Source of the DNA: Cinnamomum chago
Lineage: Eukaryota > Streptophyta > Magnoliopsida > Laurales > Lauraceae
Length of the DNA: 64,000 bases
Direction of reading: 5' to 3'
NCBI GenBank assembly: GCA_038049695.1
Contig: CP142451.1
Span: 43,845,001-43,909,000 of the forward strand
Positions within the stretch are counted from its first letter, which is position 1. Every line of letters begins with the position of its first letter. Below are positions 11,749-22,970 of the stretch, one piece after another. The translations under genes were made by a program, and so were the position numbers. The notes beneath the pieces were generated by a model. That model made no database searches, was not told the DNA's origin, and saw nothing but the letters and a program-made list of their open reading frames with translations.

Positions 11749-12548
11749 TGAGTTCTTTCCTTTGTCCAAAGTTGGAGATTTTTAAGCCTTCTTTGAGGAG
11801 CTTTGAGACAAGACAAAGGGGATGAACTAAGAGAGACCAAAGGGGTCATTAAGTGAAGCTTAAGCTTGGATCAACTAAGTTAAATCTCCAAGTAAGTTTT
11901 ACTTTTAATTAATCATTTGTTATGTGCTTTATTTGAAACTTTGGAAAATGATTTCAAGCATGATAACAATGATGTGTTGAATCCATTCTTCCCTTCATCT
12001 TTGATATTCAAGATTGGATTCATCACTTTGATTTCAACCTAAGTTTTGTTTTACTCTTTCTTAATCATGCTTAGCCTAAATCTTTGATTTCTTTTATTGC
12101 ATGATTATTTCACTTGGTTGAAACTTCCCTTGTTGTTTTCATTCATTTAATCTTTAGTCAAATTAGTTTTGAAAACAACATTGCACATGCATCACTTGAT
12201 TAGGCTTAAACACTTTCATACAACTTGTGATCTTTAGATTTTCATATCATTCACAAGTGTGTAATTGTTCAAGTGATTTGCATAGAACTTCAATCATATC
12301 TTTTTGTGCCTTAAACTTTCGAATTGCATTAAGCATAAATTGATTGAGCTTACTTTTAAACTTGATTGAAGTTTTCACACACACACACTTCATAAGCATA
12401 CATCTTTGCATTTCTTTGAGTGTTTGTGTGAGTTAGATTTTCATTTTAATATCCGCCTATCTTAGAGGCAAATTCATTGAGCTTTAAATTGTAATCTCTT
12501 AGAGTGATCTTTTGAGAAGACACTTTCTTAGAGAAATCTTTATCTTGT

Positions 12549-12714
12549 AAGGTTATTGCTTAGCCTAAGAAAAGCATTGTGTAAAGGTTATTGCTTAGCC
12601 TTGAAAAGCATCCTGTAAAGGTTATTGCTTAGCCTATAAAAGCACATTGAGAGGTTGTTGTTTAGCCTAGAAAAACAACATTGTAAGGGTTATTGCTTAG
12701 CCTAGTAAAAAGCA
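12549..12714 (+). repeat. Five ~34-bp tandem repeats in R/U5 of S1
   Basis: GGTTATTGCTTAGCCT units start at 12549, 12584, 12618, 12651 and 12685. Each carries TTGCTTAGCC...AAAAGCA, so each unit can fold (GCTT with AAGC). Confidence 0.88.
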
Positions 12715-12959
12715 TACACAGTGGAAATCCGGTGGGGTGTTGGATGCACAAGCCGGTAGTGGATGTAGGCACGTTGGCCGAACCACTATAAATATTGTGT
12801 TGTGGTGATTGTTTTTGTTTAGCTTCCGCATTTTATATGATTAATCATCACATTTGACTAGTTTGTTTTAAAGAAGTTAAAATTGGTCTAAATTGGTCAT
12901 ACTTGTAGCACACCCTATTCACCCCCCCCCCTCTAGGGTTAGGATCCCAAGGACTTTCA

Positions 12960-13452
12960 AAATGTAACCGTGATAACTCGGTTACCTGACGGTTCACCGC
13001 CAGCACACATGGTGGTTAACCGAATGGTAGCCGCTGGGTGACTGAACCAAATTTATCAGAAAGCTGCATATTGGAATTGAAACCGAGGGATTTCGGTTAC
13101 CTGGCGGTTTGCCGCTTCTTGCAAAGAGGCTAGCCGCCAGGTGACCGAAAAGTCACCGAACCTCCTATTTATGGACAGAACTGAATGAGAATAACAGAGT
13201 TTGAGAACAAGATTTAAACCAAGGCTTCCAAGGGTCCTAGGGTCCAGAGAGGAAATGGATTTGGGTCCGAAATACCTGAGATGGTTGGCACACACAATGA
13301 GATTATCTTGACGAATCCGAGGCCATCCGAAAGCTAGAAGAATCTCTTGAAGCAGATCTTCCTTGACACACTTCGAGAGAAAAGGCCCCCGGAACACATT
13401 GGCACGAAATTGACAATACAAAAACAGTGATCACAGAACTGTGACACTAACA
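12960..13452 (-). repeat. 3' LTR fragment of S2
   Basis: It matches 39035-39526 closely and ends on the plus strand in GTGACACTAACA (minus strand TGTTAGTGTCAC). The distal part is lost to the S1 insertion. It contains GGTTACC / GGTTCACCGCC-type motifs of the S2 array between 12965 and 13175. Confidence 0.88.
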
Positions 13453-13704
13453 ATCTCCCCTTTGTCCATTTCGTGACAAAACCATCTAACTTAAATAAGG
13501 TTACATGAGATATCCATTAAAGCCCAAAAAACAACCAAACACAAGGTACAAGACCTTTACAACTGAATTACAGATAGATTACAAACATAGAAAAAGGAGA
13601 TAAATCCTCTCCCCCTAAATCTAAGGCTCTTCTCCCCCTGAAATTGTACCTGCAAACCTGCAAACTTGGGAAACAAAATAGGGAAACCTCTCTCCCCCTT
13701 TTTG
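13453..13704 (-). other. Polypurine tracts of S2
   Basis: On the minus strand, ACAAAGGGGAGAT (13453-13467) abuts the LTR. Further GGGGGAG tracts lie at 13606-13620, 13627-13640 and 13687-13704. This is the same multi-PPT arrangement as S1. Confidence 0.8.
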
Positions 13705-14197
13705 TCATAAACTGACAAAGATAAAATCATGGATGTATAAAAGACATATAATAAAGCAGTAGAGAAGAGATAATGAATGTAAAGGAAACACTAATCATTG
13801 ATATTATAGAAACATCCATACAAAAGATTGATCCAAATCAAGATAAAGTAACATCCATAGACAATAAGTAGAAATAGTTTATTAACAACAAAGTAGGGCA
13901 ACCACAAATCAAAAGCAACACCACCAAAAGAAAAGAACCAATAGAATCAAGTGGCTAATGGGTCTAAGACAGGCTAGTCCGAAGGAGGAGACGGAGAAGG
14001 AGGCATGTCATTATAATTCTGTTGGCGACATCCCTTGGACAGAGGACTTAAATATTTCAAAGTCTTTTTCAACGGCTTCTCTGTCTTGGACTGCCTCGCT
14101 CGAAAGCTTCCAAACGTTCTCTAATACTCCGAGTTGCAGCAAAGGGAGTAGCCTAGCGATGAGAAGTAGAAGGATCTTCTGGAAGAGGGACTGAAGG
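13705..14197 (-). other. S2 spacer between env-like ORF and PPTs
   Basis: The region is AT-rich. In the frame of the env-like ORF, reading resumes after TAG at 14198 and meets another TAG about 17 codons later, so the ORF may once have extended to about 14070. Nothing else is visible. Confidence 0.4.
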
Positions 14198-15166
14198 CTA
14201 CTGGGGAGCGACCACATCTGTGGGAGGAGGAATGAGTCTAGCTTCCAAATTCGGTTGAAGATTCATTTGAATTAGATTAGCTTTTCCAAATGGTGTATGA
14301 ACAATAGGGGTTTCAGTAGGGCGAGGAACACCGTAGTAGCGAGCTAGCTGAGACATAAGATAACCGAATGGAGCAGCAGGCTTCGAAGCATTAGATAGAT
14401 GAAAACGCGCAATAGCATGACATATGAGAGAAGGAAGACACATGGGAGTACTAGAAATGACCTTGTGAAGGATATTGACCATATACATGGTGAGTTCGGT
14501 CCTATTGCCCTTATGAGGATAGACATTGAAAGTAAAGAGATTGTGCAAGAGTCTATATTTCAGGATCAAGGCACCTATAGGTAGGAGATTTTTCTTATGA
14601 TCCCACTCAACATCAAAGCCAAAGAGAGTGCGGGTGGCTTCAACCTTTTTAGCCACAGTGAGAGAATCAGCAACCATAGAGAGGCCATTTTGATTTACAG
14701 GGATGTTCATAATAGAGGAGATATGATCGGGGTCAATTGAGACAACTTGATGTCGGAATGCAACACTAAAGGAGCAAGAATCAACAGTGGATACGACATC
14801 AGTAATGGAAGCATACATACTGTAGACAAGAGAGGGATAAGCCTTGTCCCCCCAATCAAGAATATTTTCCTAACCAATGTGGGTAAGTATGGTGAGTGTA
14901 TCATGAGGATTCAGAACGTCACGCAAAGAGTGACGCTCAACCATAATCAGTCTCTTTTTCATGACAGATAACATTTGAGCATTTGGATTGAGACGATTTG
15001 GCTCAGATGGAGGAGGTGAAGGAGAGACAGATGGTGATTGAGAGGGGGATGAAGATGGAGACTGTGGAGGAGATGGAGAGGATCTCGCTTGACGAGACGA
15101 GGAACCAACAGTAGATCGTCCTCTTCTAGAGGGACGATTTATAGCAGATTTCATTCGAGGAGGCAT
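14198..15166 (-). pseudogene. Env-like third ORF of S2 with one internal amber codon
   Basis: The start is the ATG at 15166 (MPPRMKSAINRPSRRGRS). A Ser/Pro-rich low-complexity stretch (about residues 25-65) precedes the conserved part. The frame runs to TAG at 14198 and is interrupted once by TAG at 14870-14872. Reading through gives about 323 codons. The segment after the stop (HPQVV-like core to LQPNLEARLIPPP) resembles the putative plant transposon protein domain found in the third ORF of Sireviruses and other plant retroelements. No signal peptide or convincing membrane anchor is visible within this ORF. Hydrophobic sequence just upstream of the ATG in the same frame is AT-rich leader and not convincing as protein. 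The function of such ORFs is unknown; the name env-like refers to position only. Confidence 0.62.
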
Positions 15167-15690
15167 TTTCACAAACAGATGGAGGGCAAAATAACAAACA
15201 CAAAAGAGCAATACTAAATACGAGAAAGGAAAGGAAGACACGGACAAGAACAGAGACAAATAAAATGGAGAGAGTTGGAAAGAGAAAGGAAACACACAAT
15301 GAGTTAGGGTTTGAGAAACCTACATAGAGAAAGGAAACACACTGAAGAAAATGAGCATACAAAAGAAAATAGACAAAGAACAATGAAAAACGATAAAAAA
15401 CAAGGAAATAGAAGAAAAAAAAAGAGAGAATACCTATCAAGAGGAAGGACAATGGAAGACGAAGGCCCAGCGACGAAGGAGGCTAAATAGGGAAAGAAAC
15501 ACGCAACGGAAAGAAAGAGGGAAGAGAACAGAAGGTGATTTAAAAACATAGGCCCGACAAGGCGGTTAACCGCCACGAGGGTCCACGGCTAGCCGAAAAA
15601 CCCAATTTCTTTTTATTTAAAAAACAAAAAACTGAACCAAAATAAATATAAATGAAACAACTAAAATGATAACAAACAAGTAAACAAAGA
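15167..15690 (-). other. S2 spacer between pol and the env-like ORF
   Basis: This is purine-rich on the plus strand and pyrimidine-rich in the element sense. It holds several overlapping low-complexity ORFs that I do not regard as genes. Confidence 0.4.
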
Positions 15691-16722
15691 TCATCTAATA
15701 TCACAAACATCAAGGGATTTCCACATATTTTCAAATTTTGAAACATCCAAAGGTTTTGTTAAAATGTCTGCAAGTTGTTTTTCTGTAGGAATATGCTCCA
15801 AAACTTTGACTCCTTCTTGAACCAATTCTCTCATGAAATGATGTCTAATATCGATATGTTTGGTTCTAGAGTGTTGGACAGGATTTTTGGAGATATTGAT
15901 AGCACTAGTGTTATTGTAATACAAGTTCATGCTACTTTGTTCAATGCCATAGTCTTTGAGCATTTGTCTCATCCACAGCATTTGAGTACAACCACTACTA
16001 GCTGCTATATATTTTGCTTCAACTGTAGATAAGGAGATGGATGATTGTTTCTTGCCGTGCCAAGCAACTCAACAGTTTCCTAGGTAAAAGCACCCACCAC
16101 TAGTAGATTTTCTATCATCCACATTCTCAGCCCAATCAGCGTTTGAGTATCCAGCAATGCAAGTTGATGAGTCATATGGATACCATAAGCCATATCCTGA
16201 AGTCCCTGAAACATATCTAATGATTCTTTTAATAGCTTTCAAATGAATTTCTTTGGGATCGGATTGATATCTGGCGCAAGCTCCTACACTGAAAGCAATA
16301 TCAGGTCTACTAGCTGTAAGATATAGTAAGCTGCCTATCATGCTTCTATATAGACTAGAATCAACACTCTTGCCACTAGATTCCCTAGACAATTTGAGAG
16401 TAGTGCTCATGGGTGTGTTCATGTGCTTGGCTGAATCTAATCCAAACCTTTTGATCAATTCTTTAGCATATTTGGTTTGAGAAATAAACATTCCATCAGA
16501 CAATTGTTCAACTTATAATCCTAGAAAGAAATTAAGTTCACCAACCATGCTCATTTCAAATTCAGATTTCATAAGATAAGCAAACTTTTCTGTGAGATCA
16601 TTACAAGTAGATCCAAACACAATATCATCAACATAAATTTGAGCAACCAAAATGTTATCATTGTTATTTTGAATAAAGAGAGTTTTATCAACACTACCCC
16701 TTTCAAAATTAATTTTGATCAA
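15691..16722 (-). pseudogene. S2 reverse transcriptase C-terminus and RNase H
   Basis: One frame with two internal stops. The first part carries the copia catalytic motif YVDDIVFGS. TAA at 16513 replaces an expected Gln codon (LGL-stop-VEQ). The next part has the conserved SRPDIAFSVGACARYQ and DDRKSTSGG motifs. In the RNase H active site the expected YSDADW reads YSNADW (AAC at 16141-16143), so a catalytic Asp is lost. TGA at 16069 is followed in frame by VAWHGKKQSS and the IADILTKP-type C-terminus, ending at 15691. Confidence 0.85.
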
Positions 16723-18604
16723 TTAAGAATTGAGTAAGCCTTTCATACCAAGCTCTAGGGGCTTGTTTGAGACCATAGAGGGCCTTTCTAAGATGATACA
16801 CATGATTAGGCTTCTTAGGGTCTTCAAACCCTTTAGGTTGCTCAACATAAACTTCTTCTTCCAAAAGACCATTTAGAAAAGTACTTTTGACATCCATTTG
16901 GTACAGTTTAAATTTTAAAGAACATGCAATAGCAAGTAAGATTCTAATGGATTCAAGTCGAGCAGCAGGAGCAAAAGTTTCTTCAAAATCTATTCCTTCA
17001 ATTTGAGAGTATCCTTGGGCAACCAGCCTGGCCTTGTTTCTAACAATGATACCATTTTCATCAAGTTTATTTTTGTAAATCCACTTGGTACCTACAACAT
17101 TTTTATCATTAGGTCTGGGCACAAGATCCCAAACTTCATTTCTAGCAAATTGATTTAGCTCTTCTTGCATAGCATTTATCCAATTATCATCAGAAAAAGC
17201 TTCATCAACATTTTTAGGTTCAAAAGTAGAAGTAAAGCAAAGATAACTAACAATGTTTTCTAATTGTCTTCTAGTCTTGACACCGGCCAAAGGATCTCCT
17301 AGAATTTGGTCCATAGAATGATGTTTCACATTTACCAAATCCTTAGAGATTGGAGACACACCCAGTTTTTCAGTTGGGACATCTATCTCATCATTATCAG
17401 GGTTTTCTTGATGGCTGATATCATTTAGTTTGTCATCAATGACAACATTTATAGATTCTTGTATGCCTCCAGTGTTTATGTTCAACACTCTGTAAGCACG
17501 ACTGTTTTGAGAATAGCCAATGAAAATGCCTTCATCACTTTTTGAATCAAATTTGCTCAAGTGATCTCTATCATTGAGTATATAGCATTTGCTACCAAAA
17601 ATTTTAAAATAGCTAATGTTAGGCCTTTTCTCATGCCATAATTCATAAGCAGTTTTATCTAGGCCAGTTCTAAAGTAAACCCTGTTTATGATGTGACATG
17701 CTGTACTAACTGCTTCAGCCCATAGATTTCTAGGAACATTCTTTCCATGAAGCATAATTGTGGCCATCTCTTGTAAGACACGATTCTTTCTTTCAACAAT
17801 ACCATTTTGTTGAGGAGTTTTAGAGGCAGAAAATTCATGGTGAATTCCATACTTATCACAATATTTTTCAAACTTAGCATTTTCAAATTCACCACCATGA
17901 TCACTTCTTATTCGAGCAACTGCTCTTCCTTTTTCAACTTGGATTCTTTTCACAATCTTTTTAAATTCAGCATAAGCATCAGACTTTTCTCTTAGAAATG
18001 CAACCCAAGTGAATCTGGAATAATCATCAACAATAACAAGGAAGTATCTTTTGCCACCCTTACTCTCTTTCTTTGTTGGACCAACCAGGTCCATATGGAG
18101 AAGCTCTAGGGGTCTAGAGGTCTTTAAAGACTTGGTCTTTTGGTGAGAGTTTCTGACTTGTTTACTTTCTTGACATTTTCCACAAACTGTTTTTGACTCT
18201 CTACTGATTTTTGAAAGACCCTTTACATACTTGTTTAATTTGGACAGGTCTCTAAAGTTCACATGTTCAAATCTTTGATGCCATAGTTGAACTTCATCAA
18301 GATGAGCAATGTTACATGCTGAACTGGATGATTCTTTGTGATTACTAATAACATAATAGTTGTCATTGGTTCTAAGACCTCTTAGAATAATCTTACCATT
18401 TTTGGAGATCTCACAACCGTGACTACTAAAGTTAACAACATGATCTTTATCACAAATTTGAGAAATGCTTAACAAGTTATGTTTCAAACCAACAACATAT
18501 AAGACATTTTTAATAACAGGCATATTGGGAACATTCAATGTACCCTTACCAACTACTTTAACAATATTTCCATCACCAAAAGTGACAGTGCCACCCTCAT
18601 ATTC
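16709..18604 (-). pseudogene. S2 integrase and reverse transcriptase N-terminal part
   Basis: An open frame from about 18604 to 16709. It contains a GAG-pre-integrase HHCC zinc motif (HQRFEHVNF ... CGKCQESK) and an integrase core with all three acidic residues visible ([27 protein letters not shown]). A Ser/Asp-rich linker and the RVT_2 fold follow, with [32 protein letters not shown] and [15 protein letters not shown]. The frame ends at TAA because AATT is duplicated at about 16712-16718, shifting the frame before YVDD. The upstream boundary is a second frameshift at about 18605. This is the best preserved part of S2. Confidence 0.9.
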
Positions 18605-18606
18605 AA

Positions 18607-19420
18607 TTAATGTATAGAGAAATGTGCTCTATTCCTAGTCATATGTCTAGAACATCTACTATCTAGGTACCACAAGGATTGGTCAACAGCTTTAAGAGCT
18701 GTGTGAACTACTAGGCCTTTGTTCTTGGGAACCCATATGAATCTTTGGGTGACAGGAATTTCACTAAGCCTTTGAGACCTTGCTTTGTTAGGATTTTGTT
18801 GGTGAAAAGATTTCTTAAAGTAGTTTTCAGTTGATTTAACAGTGTTTGTATGATTATGGAATTGTAACTTTAGAAGGCCAATTTGTTTCATCAACACATT
18901 TAATTGTTGAGAGAAGGAGTGATTGATAGACTTGTTCTGAAAAGATATTTTAGTTTGTTTATCTTTATGAGGATTGACACATGATTTAGTGGACTGTCTT
19001 TTAATTTGTTTCATTTTACAATCATACTTGTCATGTCCTTTGCTTCCACATAAATAGCATGTAATTTCAGAAATGTTTTGATTACTAGAGGAAGCTTCTC
19101 CTTTCACAAACACAATAGAGGCATTAGGATTAAGTTTGTCTTCTTTGTTGAATCCTAATCCAGTTTTGTCTCTATGATATTTTCCCATTTTAAAAAGTCT
19201 TTCAAAATTTTCTTCTCCATGGGTAAAAGAATAGTTATACTTCTCTTTAAACCATTTCAGACGAGTGACTTCATCCTTTAATTGTGTGTTAACTTCTTTT
19301 AGAGTTTCAGCTTCTTTTTCATCACTCTTAAACTTGATTAATTTTTCATTATCAATTTGAAATTTAGAATTAACTTTATTTAGTTCAATTGCTAAGGTAT
19401 TCTTTTCATCAGTTAAGATT
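18607..19420 (-). pseudogene. S2 second zinc knuckle and protease
   Basis: From 19188 the frame encodes a Gly/Asn-rich segment, then a CCHC knuckle CYLCGSKGHDKYDC (about 19065-19020), then the aspartic protease signature. The expected LDSGCSRHM reads LDSRCSRHM (AGA at 18655-18657), so the Gly after the catalytic Asp-Ser is Arg. The frame stops at 18607 and the reading frame of the integrase ORF takes over. The region 19420-19189 continues a Glu/Lys-rich probable coiled coil from gag in another frame. Confidence 0.8.
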
Positions 19421-20610
19421 TCAATTTTTTTTTAAGAGTTTGTTCTTGGATTTTTGTTTGCTCATAGTTTCAATCAACTTGCAGCTCTCCTCATAAAGTC
19501 TATCATATGTGGCTTGAGAATCTTCATCATCCTTTTCATTGTCTGAGCTGTCATAATCAGATTCAGACTCATTCTCAGATTTTTCAACATCAGTTTTTCC
19601 AGAATTTTCTGTTATCTCAAGAGATGCATCACACACTGTTCTGCCCATCAGTATGGTGTAATTTTCTGACTCATCTTTGTGTGATTCATCTGAGTCTGAT
19701 TCAGTTTCAGCAGAGTCATCCCTTTTAGCCACAAGAGTCTTTTTCTTAACTTTCTTTTCCATTGGACACTCAGTTGATATGTGTCCAAACTTTTGACAGT
19801 TATAGCATTTTACTTCTCTAGATTGATACTTAGAAGCGGAGCTGGCTTTGTGTTTACTTTTATCAAAATGTTTCTCATTTCCATTAAACTTTGAAGTCTT
19901 CTTCTTAAATCGTTTTAAGAATCATTTAGTAAGTAAAGCAACATCTTCATCATCACTTTCATTTTCATTTCCTGATTCTTTTTTAGAAGGAGATGATTGA
20001 GAGGCCTTTAAAGCTATAGATTTCTTATCTCTGGATTTATTAGAAGTATTATTCAATTTCATCTCAAAAGTTCTAATGTTACCCGCCAATTCTTCTACTT
20101 TCATAGTTTCAGGGTCATTGTACTCCTCTATAGAAGTCACTTTGGGGTGAAATTAACGATCACCATTAGCTTTGTTCGAAACTCATCAAACATTTCATCT
20201 TCTCTCATTCTTAGAGATTCGAATTGAGAAGTTAGCATTTGGAGCTTGGCTCTCTTAACAATGGTTGTTCCTTTATAATTTGTTTCCAACAGCTCCCAAG
20301 CTTGTTTAGATGTGGTACATGTCATAATCTTTTTGTACTCTTCAGCATTCATGGCACAGGTTATGGCATTCAAAGCCTTAGCATCATAGTCTCTCAGTGC
20401 TTTTTGACTAGCTATCCATCTGGCCTTTCGAAGAGGTTTGACAGTGTCATCTTCAGCTGTGAAAGTAGGAGTCCATCCATCCTCCACAGCATCCCACACC
20501 TCTCCACTAACGGATTTGAGAAACACGGTCATTCGGGCTTTCCAAAAGGCATAGTTAGTTCCATCAAACAATGGTGGTCTGTTTACAGCACTGCCTTCTG
20601 GGTTAGACAT
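19421..20610 (-). pseudogene. S2 gag
   Basis: Starts at ATG 20610 (MSNPEGSAVNRPPLFDG). The UBN2-type copia gag domain FDGTNYAFWKARM ... KQAWELLETNYKG runs to about 20150. There the reading changes frame at VIVNF/TPKVTSIEEYN, where relatives have about 25 more residues, so an out-of-frame deletion is likely (inference from the family). The frame continues through a probable CGA-to-TGA stop at 19922, a CCHC knuckle CYNCQKFGHISTEC (about 19800) and an acidic Ser/Asp/Glu tail to TAA at 19421. Gag packages the element RNA in cytoplasmic particles. Confidence 0.85.
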
Positions 20611-20670
20611 TGGCACAAGAGAAAAAGAGATAGATCAACTCCGGGTTGTAAAGCCCCAACGGATTAACCT

Positions 20671-20683
20671 AGCTCTGATACCA
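20671..20683 (-). other. tRNA-iMet primer-binding site of S2
   Basis: The minus strand reads TGGTATCAGAGCT, two bases after the LTR end ...GCACTTTCA. This is the initiator-tRNA-Met site standard for plant copia elements. Confidence 0.92.
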
Positions 20684-20685
20684 AT

Positions 20686-20753
20686 TGAAAGTGCACCTAG
20701 GGCCAATGTACAAGTCCTAGAGGGGAGGGGGGAGAATAGGACTACGAGATTTC
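20686..20753 (-). repeat. 5' LTR of S2, terminal segment
   Basis: TGAAAGTGCACC... on the plus strand. It includes the CCCTCTAGGACTTG-type Sirevirus LTR end on the minus strand. It is interrupted at 20754 by V-solo 1. ATTTC at 20749-20753 is the target duplication. Confidence 0.88.
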
Positions 20754-21760
20754 TGTCACTCCCCCGAACCGGAACCTCGGGGGCGGGAATGGGATTTAAG
20801 CATAAATTATATTTTTCTCCCAGGATCCGCGTGTGTGAAGACAATACATTCTGAATATTTTGCGGAAGCTTTCGTGGCGTTGCGACTCGGAGTCCGTGGC
20901 CATCGGATTCCGCGTCACACTCAACCTCTAGCATATAGCTATTATATCAAGAATTATATCAGACTGGAGTAAACCATCACAACAAAATACAGAGCTGACA
21001 GTAACAGGATATTACATTCCCATATACGTTCAAGTTACAATTATCAATGTACATTAATTAAGAATCCCAAGAAAAAGGCTAATAAAAGCCATACAACAAA
21101 AAGCTATAATCACTACCCCAAATATGACGTAGCTCGGATGTCAAGCTCAATGTCTACATGACATAGCCGACAAAACAACCTGCAAAACATGGCTCCACAG
21201 CCAACCCAAGCACTCATCTCGGGACGAAGAAGTCTGAACCTGAGTACCAAAAGTAGTGGGTCAGACACGACTGTCTGGCAGGTGGATGAAAAGATCATAA
21301 ATATACTGAAGAATAAAACATATGATAAATCATGCTATTCGATCAAATGCTGCATATAATTAAACGGGTGCAAAATCGTGGATCTCGGGCAAAACATGTA
21401 TTCGTTTCAAGCATGGGTAAAACATGAATATCTAATAAAACATGTGTTCATTTACATCATCTATAAACATAGATATTTGACAATCAGGTATTCGTTTAAA
21501 ACATGTGTAATCATGTAAATCTAGCAAAACCATTGATCGTTTGAAACATATGTAAAAGCATGGGTATTCACCCAATCGGCATCCATTTAAAACATGTATA
21601 TGTACAAAGAACGAGAAACAATATAGTAATAACTGAATTTACATTGGAGAATATTAACATTTGTTTAAATAACAACTTTCATAAAGGAAACGAATCGTTT
21701 ATCAGAAAACAAGTAAGCAATATAAAACATGTCGGGTATCCAAGGTATCGGGAACTGGCA

Positions 21761-22164
21761 AGATAGCGACCACACGAAGCTAAGTCCTCTATCACTAAGG
21801 TGATAGAGCAATAACTAGGCCCTGATCTCAGTCACTCGAGGTGAGGAGAAACAGGGGATCTCATATAAATACATATACATATACATATACTATACATGAC
21901 CACGGTAGCGAGCCGGGCATCGGGGACCACAGTAGCAATCTGCGGCATCGGGACAAGACCGCGGTAATAACCGGGTAGCGGGATCCAAACTGCAGCTGGC
22001 AGGACAAGAGGGGGATCTCCAAGTCGGTGGATCAAACCAACGAGGTTATCCAAGCTTAGTGGTGCCGACTCATAGGTCAAATACAATCGAGACAATGCAA
22101 GTAAATCAAGTACAAGTACATAATCAAACGGGCAAGACGGGGGTGCTCAAGGGCACACTGACAT
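21761..22164 (-). promoter_or_regulatory. Conserved promoter-proximal LTR block, V-solo 1 copy
   Basis: This is the block shared with the K-family LTRs: a GC-rich ~230-bp segment, a (TATATG)n TATA-like tract and, downstream, a hairpin with arms CTCTATCAC / GTGATAGAG (21787-21808). Confidence 0.75.
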
Positions 22165-22891
22165 ATCATGTGGTGCAATGCACTTCGGGACAAATAACTG
22201 TTACTAGAGTAACTTCAATGCTTTCGGGAAAACAAGTCATGTAATGCAAATCTTGGAAATGAGGTGAAACAATGAACTATAACAATTTCGGGTAAAATAT
22301 AGGTTTCAAGATCTATTTAAGTGAATAGGGGTCTCGTATGTCGATTACAATATTTACTTGGTACTCCTTGAGTTTGAAGACATTCCGGGCTCCTTATGCA
22401 CTTTTACTATTTTCAAAACTTAAAATGAGCTTATGGGTAGTACTAATAGAAAAATCGAGACTATAAGCGGTCCATCCTAGGCATGACATTAATCCGGAAA
22501 CATTGAGCAACCTATTCAGTCACCGAAAGGAATAGAATTCGTGATAACCAAGGGAAAGACTTGTGTTTAGATATAAAGAGGATATCGCGTCGTTCCATCC
22601 CGTTCAAGATTGAAATGGATTGAACTTCGATGCCACCGAACCAACCGTGAGGCGTGTCGGCTCAAGACATTCTCACACCTGGTCCAAACAGTCCAAAAAG
22701 GGTAGCCAGGGTCCCACCTAAAACCAAGAATTAGTGCCTAGATCATCACCATTCTTTTCTTTTAGTTCCCTAGTCTTAGAGACCTTAGATTAGGGTATAA
22801 TTAGTCTTAACACTAAGGTATATACCCCTGGGACTCATAGAAAGCCCAAATGTTTAAAAAAAATAAAAATATCAAATTTCACTGGACTCAA

Positions 22892-22970
22892 ACTGATCGA
22901 TCGGCCTGAAAAGCCTTACAGTTAAAGACAGTTCGATCGATCGGACCTGGGCGTGTAGCAGGTCCGGGAA
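22892..22970. repeat. CGATCGATCG palindrome cluster in V-solo 1
   Basis: TGATCGATCGGCC at about 22893-22905 and TTCGATCGATCGGACC at about 22932-22947. The spacing and number differ from V-solo 2. Confidence 0.8.

Larger units (their letters stand above)
9467..12959 (+). mobile_element. Ty1-copia Sirevirus S1, 3' end only
   Basis: It consists of a non-coding 3' interior (9467-11059) and a 3' LTR (11060-12959). The assignment rests on the GGGGGAGATTG polypurine tract directly before a TGTTAG LTR start, on repeated GGGGGAG tracts upstream, and on the LTR end with a CACCCC-rich CTCTAGG motif. The coding part and 5' LTR are missing because T interrupts the element on the left. The LTR end at 12959 lies inside S2 LTR sequence, so S1 inserted into S2. 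Confidence 0.75.
11060..12959 (+). repeat. 3' LTR of S1
   Basis: TGTTAGGGATTTTG...GGACTTTCA, 1,900 bp. It contains a palindromic cluster (11563-11725), a TATA box, a 34-bp tandem repeat and the CACCCC-rich 3' end typical of Sirevirus LTRs. Confidence 0.8.

Noticed and set aside
15126-15576. Hydrophobic minus-strand ORFs upstream of the env-like ORF, suggestive of membrane proteins
   Set aside because: They overlap in several frames, are pure pyrimidine-tract translations rich in Phe/Leu/Ser, and have no conserved motif.
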